Position numbers and translations under genes: made by a program. This document shows positions 54,135 to 64,000 of a DNA stretch of 64,000 nt, piece after piece. The notes under the pieces were generated by a model. That model ran no database searches and was not told the DNA's origin. It saw only the letters and a list, made by a program, of their open reading frames with translations. Position 1 is the stretch's first letter, and the number at the start of each line of letters is the position of its first letter. Source of the DNA: Corydoras sp. C115 (Eukaryota > Chordata > Actinopteri > Siluriformes > Callichthyidae); the NCBI GenBank assembly GCA_019802505.1, contig JAFMOC010000003.1, forward strand, positions 2,762,001 through 2,826,000. The letters run 5' to 3'.

Positions 54135-56495
54135 ACATCCATCATCTTCCACTTTATCCTCTATTAGGGTCGCAGTAGGGTTCCCCATGCCCATCCAGGG
54201 GAGAACGTTTCGGGCACTGGGCAGATACACCCAGGACAGTATGCCAATCCATCGCTGGGCACACACTCACTCACACACAAACACACTCTATATGGGGCAA
54301 TTTGGAGAATTCAATTGACCTTGACCCATGTTTTTGGACTGTGGGAGGAAACTGGAGAACCCGGAGGAAACCTACGCGGACAACATGTAAACTCCACCCA
54401 GATTGGGATTCGAACCAGGAATCACTAGTCCTGAGAGGCGAACGTGCTAAACACTAAGCCACCCAGCCATCCATTATCTTCCACTTTATCCTATATATTA
54501 GGGTCGCAGTGGGGTTCCCCATGCCCATCCAGGGGAGAACGTTTTTGGCGCTGGGCAGATAGACTCAGGACAGGGTGCCAATCTATCGCTGGGCACACAC
54601 TCACTCACACAGACACACTCTATATGGGACAATTTGGAGAATTCAATTGACCTTGATCCATGTTTTTGGATTGTGGGAGGAAACCAGAGAACCTGGAGGA
54701 AACCCACACGGACACGGGGAGAACATGGAAACTCCATCCAGATTGGGATTCGAACCAGGAATGCCTAGTGCTGAGAGGCGAACGTGCTAACCACTAAGCC
54801 ACCCAGCCATCCATTATATTCCGCTTTATCCTATATATTTGGGTTGCGGGGGGGGGTTCCCCATGCCCATCCAGGGGAGAACGTCTCGGGCACTGGGCAG
54901 ATACACCCAGGACAGGGTGCCAATCTATCGCTGGGCACACACTCACTCACACAGACACACTCTATATGGGACAATTTGGAGAATTCAATTGACCTTGATC
55001 CATGTTTTTGGATTGTGGGAGGAAACCAGAGAACCTGGAGGAAACCCACACGGACACGGGGAGAACATGGAAACTCCATCCAGATTGGGATTCGAACCAG
55101 GAATCACTAGTCCTGAGAGGCGAACGTGCTAAACACTAAGCCACCCAGCCATCCATTATCTTCCGCTTTATCCTATATTAGGATCGCGGGGGGGGGGGGG
55201 GGTTCCCCATGCCCATCCAGGGGAGAACGTCTCGGGCACTGGGCAGATACACCCAGGACAGGGTGCCAATCTATCGCTGGGCACACACTCACTCACACAA
55301 ACACACTCTATATGGTGCAATTTGGAGAACTCAACTGATTTGATCCATGTTTTTGGACTGTGGGAGGAAACCGGAGAACCCGGAGGAAACCCACACAGAC
55401 AGGGGAGAACATGGAAACTCCACCCGGATTGGGATTCGAACCGGGAATCCCTAGTGCTGAGAGGCGAACGTGCTAACCACTAAGCCACCCAGCCATCCAT
55501 TATCTTCCGCTTTATCCTATATATTAGGGTTGCGGGGGTTCCCCATGCCCATCCAGGGAAGAACGTTTTTGGCGCTGGGCAGATTGACCCAGGACAGTAT
55601 GCCAATCCATCGCTGGGCACACACTCACTCACACACAAACACACTCTATATGGGGCAATTTTGAGAATTCAATTGACCTTGATCCATGTTTTTGGACTGT
55701 GGGAGGAAACTGGAGAACCCGGAGGAAACCCACGCGGACAACATGTAAACTCCACCCAGATTGGGATTCGAACCAGGAATCCCTAGTGCTGAGAGGCGAA
55801 CGTGCTAACCACTAAGCCACCCAGCCATCCATTATCTTCCGCTTTATCCTATATTAGGATCGCGGGGGGGTTCCCCATGCCCATCCAGGGGAGAACGTTT
55901 CGGGCGCTGGGCAGATACACCCAGGACAGGGCGCCAATCCATCGCTGGGCACACACTCACTCACACAAACACACTCTATATGGGGCAATTTGGAGAACTC
56001 AACTGATTTGATCCATGTTTTTGGACTGTGGGAGGAAACCGGAGAACCCGGAGGAAACCCACATGGACACGGGGAGAACATGGAAACTCCACCCAGATGG
56101 GGATTCGAACCGGGAATCCCTAGCGCTGAGAGGCGAACGTGCTAACCACTAAGCTACCCAGCCATCCATTATCTCCTGCTTTATCCTCTATTAGGGTCGC
56201 GGGGGGGGTTCCCCATGCCCATCCAGGGGAGAACGTCTCGGGCGCTGGGCAGATACAGGACAGGACGCCAATCCATTGCTGGGCACACACTCACTCACAC
56301 AAACACAGTCTATATGGGGCAATTTGGAGAACTCAACTGATTTGATCCATGTTTTTGGACTGTGGGAGGAAACCGGAGAACCCGGAGGAAACCCACGCGG
56401 ACAACATGCAAAACTCCACCCAGATTGGGATTCGAACCAGGAATCCCTAGTGCTGAGAGGAGAACGTGCTAACCACTAAGCCACCGTGGCGCCCT
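54135..56495 (-). repeat. Seven-unit tandem array of DANA-like SINE
   Basis: Units start near 54136, 54467, 54807, 55149, 55493, 55825 and 56162 (periods 331, 340, 342, 344, 332, 337), all reverse-oriented and head to tail. Six internal junctions share the same odd joint, AAGCCACCCAGCCATCCATT, where the normal CCGTGCCGCC head is replaced by CCAG before the next tail. Only the last unit ends with a near-normal CCACCGTGGCGCC head. The whole array is flanked by one 11-bp duplication, AATTTAAACTT (54124-54134 and 56496-56506). Units differ in G-run length and small deletions. Confidence 0.93.
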
Positions 56496-56656
56496 AATTT
56501 AAACTTCCTGTGTGCGGAAATACGTCAGACAGCACTAATTGGCTAAATAGAGTGGGCGTGAGCAGCAATTAGTTGAGGGAAAGGTTTGAAATGTGGCGGG
56601 TCCGGTTACTGCGGTCTCAGATTCGTTGATGAGAATTTGAAAACTTGAGATTGTTA

Positions 56657-59600
56657 ATGTTTAAAGTAAGCGTTATAATGTACACGTTGCGCGTGGCGCT
56701 CGCACTAATCGTGCTGAGTTCGGCGGTCGGCCTGCGCGTTGTAAAAGCGGACCCGTTCGTTAACGCTGACGGGACGGAGTTTAAACCCGGGGCTCGACCG
56801 CTGGACATGGCGCGGAACGGGCCGGCTTTGCGTGTGCGGGTTCTCTGCACAGAAACCGCCATGGTCGTGCGCGTGCAGGCGGATCTGTACCCTCACGCGG
56901 TGCGCGCGGAGGACCTGCGGCTCGGACCACGTGGTGCGTCAGGATCATGCACTCCTGTACCGCGAGCGGTGGCCGACGACTCCGACGAGCACGTGATCTC
57001 TGCGGAGCTGCACGAGTGCGGCTCGAAAATACAGGTGCGATCACGTTTAATCATTCATTCATTCATTCATTATCTCCCACTTTATCCTCTATTAGGGTCG
57101 CGGTGAGGTTCCCCATGCCCATCCAGGGGAGAACGTTTCGGGCGCTGGGCAGATAGACCCAGGACAGGGCGCCAATCCATCGCTGGGCACACACTCACTC
57201 ACACAGACACACTCTATATGGGGCAATTTGGAGAATTCAATTACCTTGATCCATGTTTTTGGACTGTGGGAGGAAACCGGAGAACCCGGAGGAAACCCAC
57301 GCAGACACGGGGTGAACATGGAAACCCCACCCAGATGGGGATTCGAACCGGGAATCCCTAGTGCTGAGAGGCAAACGTGCTAACCACTAAGCCACCGTGC
57401 CGCCCCACATTTAATAAGTCGGTGTAATTCAGATACATCTGACTGTGTTTATCCATCCATTATCTTCCGCTTTATCCTCTATTAGGGTCGCGGTGGGGTT
57501 CCCCATGCCCATCCAGGGGAGAACGTTTCGGGCGCTGGGCAGATGCACCCAGGACAGGGTGCCAATTCATTGCTGGGCACACACTCACTCACACAAACAC
57601 ACTCTATATGGGGCAAATATTTTTTGGGAGAATTCAATTGATTGATCCATGTTTTTGGACTGTGGGAGGAAACCGGAGAACCCGGAGGAAACCCACGCAG
57701 ACACAGGGAGAACATGGAAACTCCACCCAGATCGGGATTCGAACCGGGAATCCCTAGCGCTGAGAGGCGAACGTGCTAACCACTGAGCCACTGTGCTGCC
57801 CTAACTGTGTTTAGTTAAGTATAAAAATATAAAAATTTGTAGCCATCCATTTCATCCATTATCTCCCGCTTTATCCTCTATTAGGGTCGCAGTGGGGTTC
57901 CCCATGCCCATCCAGGGGAGAACGTTTTGGGCGCTGGGCAGATACACCCAGGACAGGGTGCCAATCTATCGCTGGACACACACTCACTCACTCATGCACA
58001 CTCTTTATGGGGCAATATGGAAAACTCAATTGACTTGATCCATGTTTTTGGACTGTGGCAGGAAACTGGAGAACCCAGATGAAACCCACACAGACAGGGG
58101 AGAACATGGAAACTCCACCCGGATTGGGATTTGAATCGGGAATCCCTAGTGCTGAGAGGCGAATGTGCTAACCACTAAGCCGTATTGCCGCCCTGTTACA
58201 ATTTTTATAAATCATTTAAAGTGTTAAAGTGTCGAACATTGGGTAGCATGACATTTATTATAATGATGCTTATGATTGCTGCACATTAGTGGTTAGCACG
58301 TCTCAGTGCTGGGAATTCCTGGTTCGAATCCCAATCTGGGTGGAGTTTCCATGTTCTCCCTTCCGGTGTCCGCGTGGGTTTCTTCATGCAGTCCAAAAAC
58401 ATGGATCAAGGTCAATTGATTTATCCAAATTACCCCATAAAGAGTGTGAGTATGTGCCCAGCAATAGATGGCGCCCTGTCCTGGGTGTATCTATCCCAGC
58501 GCCCGAAATGCTCTCCCCAGGATGGGCATGGGAATCTCCCCCCCCCCCCTGCGATCCTAGTATTCAAGTATTTTATTTGTCATTCCACAATATAAAGTAC
58601 AGTACAGTATATGTGGAACGAGACAGCGTTCCCCAGGAACAAGGTTCTACACAACAGCTACTACACAACCAACATAAAGTGCACATGTGCAAACACAAGG
58701 ATCACAATAAATACAGGACGATACACAGTACAGTAAACAATAAACATTCAGGTATGGTATTGAAAGTAAACCCTGAGTTTGGTTATTGTAAACAAATGTC
58801 CTTGATTTAAAAAAATTCTTAAGAGTTTATAATTGTGGCAGTTCTTTATAATGTGCAAAGAGTGTGCTAAAGGTGCAAGATGTACATAAAGATGTGTGCA
58901 AACATGCTAGCAGCGGATATGTTAATGGTTCAAGAGTCTGATGGCCTGAGGAAAGAAACTTTTGCAGTCTGGAAGTGTTGGCCCGGATGTAGAGGATGAA
59001 GTGGAAGATAATGGATGGATGGTTATGGTTTCTTAAAAGGTAGATTGACTCATGGATAGCTAGATTAATTAATTGAAATAAATACTTTGTTTAGTTACCG
59101 TTGCTAAAGATACTCTGGGATTAATACAGTTATACATTTACATTACATTTGGTCATTTAGCAGATGCTTTTATCCAAAGCGACTTACAAGGTGAGCACAG
59201 GGTTAATCACATCCCTGGAGCAATGAGGGTTAAGGGTCTTGCTCAAGGACCCACACTGGTAACTTCAGTGGACCTGGGATTTGAACCGCCAACCTTCAGA
59301 TTGATAGCCCAACACCCTAACCACTGAGCTACCACGCCCCCATAATAATACAACAATACAAATATTACAGCTCATAATTAAAGTAGTACAAGTAAGATAA
59401 AAAGAATAAACGCAATTAAGCCTATTAAGGATGGGGGGGCAGTGCAGTAATATAAAAATTAAGAATGAATGAATAATGGGCAAGACTGAGTAGTCATGTG
59501 TATATATTTACGTATGTAAAGTGTCAAAAGTATGTGTCCCATAGTGCAGATTATCTAAAATGACCAGAGTGCTGAAAAGTCCCTATTAATTTGTCTTATT

Positions 59601-62600
59601 TGTCCTTTTACCAGTACCACTATTAGAGTTAAAGAGCCCAATGGCTCTTGGAACAGAAGATCTCTTGAGTCTGTCCGTGGTGCAGCTCTGTGGCAAGAAT
59701 CTGCCACTGAAATTGCTCCTTTTGGTCCATGATAATGTAATGTAGTGGGTGACCATCACCCACTGGGTAGCAGTTTTTCCAGTTCAACACCCACCACTAA
59801 TCCAGTTGACACCAAAATGTAAAATAATTATTTTTAAAACTACAGTGTAACTACCAATGGAAGGAGATGATGCACAAGAACCAGAAAATAATTTTTTTTG
59901 TTTGATTTGCTTTTAGAACTGTGTGAAAATTACACTTTTACTATGTATAATAAATAAAACAGTCATGTTCCTGCATGATGCAAATACTGATTTGTTTTTT
60001 GTTTGCAAAATGTATATATTTTAATTGTTCATAAAATATATGTGAGAAATAAACTTCTAAGTCTCTTTCCTTGTATTGCAGGTGGAAGAGCAAAGTCTGA
60101 TTTACTCCAACACACTGTTCCACAATCCAACCCCCAACCGCTTTGGAATTATTCGAACAGAAAATGCAGCCATTCCAGTAGAGTGCCGCTACCACAGGTG
60201 CCGAATTGTCTTTGCTCGTTTGCCCTTAAAATAATTTAGATGATGCCAAACGCTTAAATTTTTGATTCATGTTTTTTCATTCATTTTATCATTTAAAAAT
60301 CCCAGTAGTTTAACTGCAGTGAAAAGCAGTAATAAGCAAATGGTGATTTGTGGAAATTTTTTTTTTTGGGAACCATTTCAAACCAAAGCTTGAAATTAAA
60401 ATTATTATTGTTATTACTGTTTGGGTTTGGGAAGGTGCACAAATGTGTCTCTCAACGTGCCTATCTGTGTTTGTGGATGTTTTTTAACAGGATTAATTTA
60501 GTGAGTTCAAAAAATCAGCCACTTTTTCGCAAAATGCCCGTCAAACCAACTTCAGCAGCACCAATATTTAATTTCCAGCTGAGTAACGGTTAGTACCATC
60601 CACCTACCCACAACCTGCTTGAGTGTTCATGCTTTAAGGCAGTGCAGAACATTTTGTTATCTTCTTTGTATCCTTGATTAGATGACTGGTCATCTGGGAT
60701 TCCCTCATCTATGATCCAATCTGGTGATGTAATCAATATGGCAGCATCTGTCCTCAGTGCTGGTGACTCAAAGTTCAAACTCTTCTTGGACAGCTGTGTG
60801 GCAACACTTGAGCCAGATGCTTTGGCCTCGCCCCACTATGACATCATACATAATCATGGGTAAAGTCATGGACTTATAGTGGCACAGATTTTAGCAAAGA
60901 TTTAAAAATGGGCAAAAGTACCATGTTTCTTATTTATCTTTTGAAGTGTGTGCTCTTTGTTTTGATCATTATACTGCAGATGTCCTGCCACTCATGGGTC
61001 TGCTCGCACTGGTGTATCCTTCCTGCCCCGGAAGGAGGATCATGTGCTGCATTTGCAGCTGGACCTGCCACGCTCTTTCAAACCCCCTTACAGCCCTGCT
61101 ACCACAGTAAGACGATTTGATCTATTTAATTAATTTAATGAAATATCTCGCAAGTTGTAAATACCTTGTTATCCTTCACCTTGTTCCGCAGTCTCAGTCT
61201 AGTACAGATGCATTGAAGATGTATTTTATTATTGTTTTTAACTTCAGATTTACATCACATGCTGGCTCAAGGCACGTGATGCAGTGCAGGAGGAAAACTC
61301 ACTCAACAAAGCCTGTAGCTTCTCAGGGAACAGGTATTATACACCTTGTTAACTGCTTTTTTCACCTCTTCTTGCTGTATACAACAGTTACACTGCTTTT
61401 CAATATCTGTTTCTCCTCATCATAGTGTGCAATCCATTTTCAATAGTCATGTCATAGCATATGTCGCTCCAAAATACTAGTGTAAGCTTTCAAATCCATG
61501 GTATGTTTACATGTATATATTCAGTTTGCACATCATCTACACTGAATACTCCTAAACACATGTACATGTATGTGAAATAATACCAAAATACACAGACTAA
61601 TGGAAATTCATGAATGTGATTTTGTGTATTTGCCCAGTGACCGGTCCACGTGTCTTCCCAATGTAATATCACCAATTTCTGTCCCTGCTTAAAATAAGCA
61701 TCTTACAAAATCAAATGCAAAAATATTGACACAAAAACAAAAATTATAATTTGAATGGACTCCTTTAGAGAATATTAAATCATTCATTCATTATCTCCTG
61801 CTTTTATCCTCTATTAGGGTCGCGGTGGGGTTCCCCATGCCCATCAAGGGGAGAACTTCTCGGGCGCTGGGCAGATAGACCCAGGACAGGGCGCCAATCC
61901 ATCGCTGGGCACGCACTCTATATGGGGCAATTTTTGAGAATTTAATTGACTTAATCCATGTTTTTGGACTGTACGGGGAGAACATGGAAACTCCACCCAG
62001 ATGGGGATTCGAACTGGGAATCCCTAGCGCTGAGAACGTGCTAACCACTAAGCCACTGTGCCGCTATATTAAATAATGTGTATTGAAAGTAAAAGTATAA
62101 TCAAATTAAATACTCCTTTTTTCTTTTACTGTGAGAACATTAGTTAAGTGTGGTTAAATACACTTCAACTATGATATAATCTAATACAATTACTGTTTTC
62201 TAGCTCTCTGATGGTTCTGATTTTGAGTTAAATTCCTTAAATTAGTACAAATCCTATAATCTGATTTTTGCTGTGGGGTGATGTACTGTATATTCATTAT
62301 TGGTTGCTTTACAACACTAAGTACGCAACCTAGTGTTTAAAATGAGGAACTGCATTTCATATGTTTGAAAAGAGCTGGTTTACTGTAGAAATGCACTTGA
62401 AAGATTTAGCAGGTTTTCCATATGGCTGTGAACTGTTTATTCATCCTATTTGTGGGTGTATATGTAGCTGGCAGAGTGCTGACGGAAAACACGAGGTATG
62501 CGAGTGTTGTGACGGGAGATGTGCGCTAACCAACCAGAGACAAAGGACCAAGCGTGTGCCCAAGAGTTTGGACAGTTTTGGTAGCAACTTTTAGTTTAAT

Positions 62601-62740
62601 ATCAAATATATGCCTATGTAATTGTGTTACTTTAAGTGATCATGTGGAAATCATTGTAATGAACTCTTATGTCCCTTTGTTCTGGTGCAGAAGGTGAGCG
62701 TTCTGCTGTATTGACGGTGGGTCCAATCATCCTGCGTTAA
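56657..62740 (+). CDS. Zona pellucida sperm-binding protein 3-like, second gene
   Basis: Secreted egg-coat subunit. Exons: 56657-57034, 60082-60197, 60491-60588, 60682-60859, 60980-61106, 61248-61333, 62468-62580, 62691-62740 (1146 nt, 381 aa), all GT-AG and in phase. The first ATG (56657) gives MFKVSVIMYTLRVALALIVL; the ATG at 56678 also gives a good signal peptide. ZP-N runs from about RVRVLCTETAMVV to ELHECGSKIQ. ZP-C includes LIYSNTLFHNP, FLDSCVATLEPDALASP and NKACSFSGN. WQSADGKHEVCECCDGRC is followed by RQRTKR, a furin-type cleavage site. The external hydrophobic patch is LTVGPIIL, and the protein ends there without a membrane anchor, as in fish ZP3s. Exon 1 is far more GC-rich than the rest. 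Exon 2 is 116 bases, as in the other ZP gene. Confidence 0.9.
57052..57405 (-). repeat. DANA-like SINE 17 bases after the ZP exon 1 donor
   Basis: Flanked by CACGTTTAAT / CACATTTAAT (57042-57051, 57406-57415). It begins almost at the 5' splice site of intron 1. Confidence 0.88.
57452..57803 (-). repeat. DANA-like SINE with 10-bp target duplication
   Basis: Flanked by ACTGTGTTTA at 57442-57451 and 57804-57813. Confidence 0.88.
57844..58194 (-). repeat. DANA-like SINE, older
   Basis: Full length with more substitutions; third of three successive reverse copies in ZP intron 1, with no clear target duplication. Confidence 0.83.
58286..59026 (+). repeat. DANA-like SINE interrupted by another retroelement
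   Basis: The SINE runs from AGTGGTTAGCACG to GCGATCCTAG at 58560. It appears to resume as AGAGGATGAAGTGGAAGATA (58990-59010) with an ATGGATGG tail. The 58561-58986 insert starts with AAGTATTTTATTTGTCATTC and contains AAGAGTCTGATGGCCTGAGG, phrases common in fish LINE-derived repeats. Confidence 0.65.
59133..59340 (-). repeat. Second-family SINE copy
   Basis: Nearly identical to 2493-2693, from the CATTTGGTCATTTAGCAGAT tail to the CTGAGCTACCAC head; in ZP intron 1. Confidence 0.8.
59341..60081. other. Remainder of ZP intron 1
   Basis: 59590-59720 (GCTCTTGGAACAGAAGATCT, CTTGAGTCTGTCCGTGG) resembles another LINE-derived fish repeat; the rest is AT-rich. Confidence 0.4.
61781..62064 (-). repeat. 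DANA-like SINE with internal deletions
   Basis: Flanked by ATATTAAAT at 61772-61780 and 62066-62074. It lacks the CACTCACACAGACA block and the GGAGGAAACCGG block. It lies in the ZP intron between exons 6 and 7. Confidence 0.85.
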
Positions 62741-62761
62741 ACACACCCACACACTGCCCTA

Positions 62762-62767
62762 AATAAA
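62762..62767 (+). terminator. Poly(A) signal of the second ZP3-type gene
   Basis: AATAAA 22 bases after the stop codon. This gives a very short 3' UTR, as is common for egg-coat mRNAs. Confidence 0.75.
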
Positions 62768-63239
62768 GCATATAGCTTTTGTACAGAGTGGTTTTATTAG
62801 TTGCTTATTTAAATTGAGCTGTTTAAATATAAAACAGCATTACAGAAGTGTTTTTTGAACATTATATTTGTTTAACGTCATTGTATAATATGTATAAGAA
62901 GATATTTTAGTTGCAATAAATAAACTATCACAATACAGTTCTAAAGTTCTACATTATACCCACAACTGTAAATTATGTCTTAATCATTAAGGTCAAGTTA
63001 AGGAATTCTAAATCTAAATATTAAAATATTTTAGGGAGTGAAGTTAATATTCATAAATATACCTTTCTTAGTCCAACAACAGAGAAATTCACCTAGTTAC
63101 CGCAGCAATGGGACATTATTGCACAAGTAAGAATAAGAAAGATCAGTTCTTAAACAGAAAAAGGCGTCACTGGGGGGGAAAAAACTGCAGCTACAAATTT
63201 TCACATAGTTGGCTGTATTACCAAAGAGATTATTATTTT
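62768..63239. other. Spacer downstream of the ZP gene
   Basis: AT-rich; nothing recognised. Confidence 0.45.
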
Positions 63240-63275
63240 ATATATATATATATATATATATATTAATATTATACA

Positions 63276-63608
63276 GGGCGGCACGGTGGTTTAGTGGGTA
63301 GCATGTTCGCCTCTCAGCACTAGGGATTCCCGGTTCGAATCCCCATCTGGGTGGGTTTCCATGTTCTCGTGGGTTTCCTCCGGGTTCTCCGGTTTCCTCC
63401 CACAGTCCAAAAACATGGATCAAGTCAATTGAGTTCTCCAAATTGCCCCATATAGAGTGTGTTTGTGTGAGTGTGTGCCCAGTGATAGATTGGTGCCCTG
63501 TCCTGGGTGTATCTGCCCAGCGCCCGAGACGTTCTGCCCTGGATGGGCATGGGGAACCCCACCGTGACCCTAATAGAGGATAAAGTGGGAGATAATGAAT
63601 GAATGAAT
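63276..63608 (+). repeat. DANA-like SINE beside (TA)n
   Basis: Near full-length with a short deletion around CATGTTCTCGTGGG. A (TA)n tract (63240-63262) precedes it and ATATATATTATAC follows it; ATTATAC on both sides may be the target duplication. Confidence 0.87.
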
Positions 63609-64000
63609 ATATATATTATACATGCACAGGTAATGGTCCTACTGAACAGTACTGTACTGGTTATAAGGCTAACTGCGTCTGGAATAAAAGATCTGCAAAA
63701 AAGCACCTGGACACATTTAAAAGTTATATAATAACCATTGAAAAGCAGAATTTTACATAAAATTTGTAAAGCTGTACTGAAATTTTAAACATTAAAGTGT
63801 GTGTGTCCAAGCATGAAGTGAATGTGTATATGGTGTGTGAGGGGGGGGGGAAAGCATTTGATACCCTGCTGATATTGCCAGTTTTTCCACATACAGAGAT
63901 TGAAGTGTCCCTAATTGTAACTGTGAGAGGCTGACTTCATCACTTTAACATTACACCGTTATCAGAAACTTTTACTTCAAAATGACATTTTAAGCCGCAT
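63609..64000. other. Right-edge spacer
   Basis: No gene recognised; a G-run at 63841-63850. Confidence 0.45.

Noticed and set aside
54136..56493. CRISPR-like regular repeats
   Set aside because: Units are about 340 bases with no short repeat and unique spacer pattern; they are tandem SINEs in a vertebrate genome.
56617..57044. Three long minus-strand frames opposite ZP gene 2 exon 1
   Set aside because: Antisense shadows caused by high GC content; the plus strand carries the signal peptide and ZP motifs.

Overview
This is teleost fish nuclear DNA. The genes are intron-rich with GT-AG splice sites, and the introns and spacers are AT-rich with long (CA)n, (TA)n and (TG)n tracts. A tRNA-headed SINE with a (TGAA)n tail, resembling the DANA/V-SINE type, is present in about 39 copies and fills close to a fifth of the window. 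No bacterial-type operons, CRISPR arrays or viral genes are visible. All exon models were built by hand from splice-site phase and resemblance to known families; no alignment program was run.

Layout. 1-2160: SINE copies, then a GC-rich stretch with NRF1-like and E-box palindromes that looks like an orphan promoter. 2292-7111 (minus): an 11-exon ZP3-type egg-coat gene. 9854-16453 (plus): taf6, 14 coding exons, complete. 18285-22522 (plus): a four-TM tmem272-like gene. 24860-31410 (plus): sat2, a polyamine/thialysine N-acetyltransferase, with a broken Tc1 transposon and several SINEs in its introns. 34066-36060 (plus): naa38, the small LSM-fold NatC subunit. 37947-42447 (minus): a claudin-10-like gene with two candidate first exons and a one-base deletion in exon 2. 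45161-46434: a long inverted repeat. 48654-52020 (minus): an intact claudin-10-like paralogue. 54124-56506: a seven-unit tandem SINE array bounded by one 11-bp target-site duplication. 56657-62740 (plus): a second ZP3-type gene with a GC-rich first exon and a furin-like site.

Functional themes. Two egg-envelope genes lie at the two ends in opposite orientation, and two claudin-10-like paracellular-pore genes sit side by side. The housekeeping genes taf6 (TFIID), sat2 and naa38 lie between them. sat2 and naa38 are also both on human 17p13.1, so that part may be an old syntenic block.

The most unusual features are the SINE array grown inside one target duplication, SINE pairs that share one duplication, the frameshifted claudin with alternative first exons, the 350-bp-arm inverted repeat, a GC splice donor in taf6, and repeated use of TG-rich tracts in place of polypyrimidine tracts at 3' splice sites. 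I found no convincing new multi-gene system.
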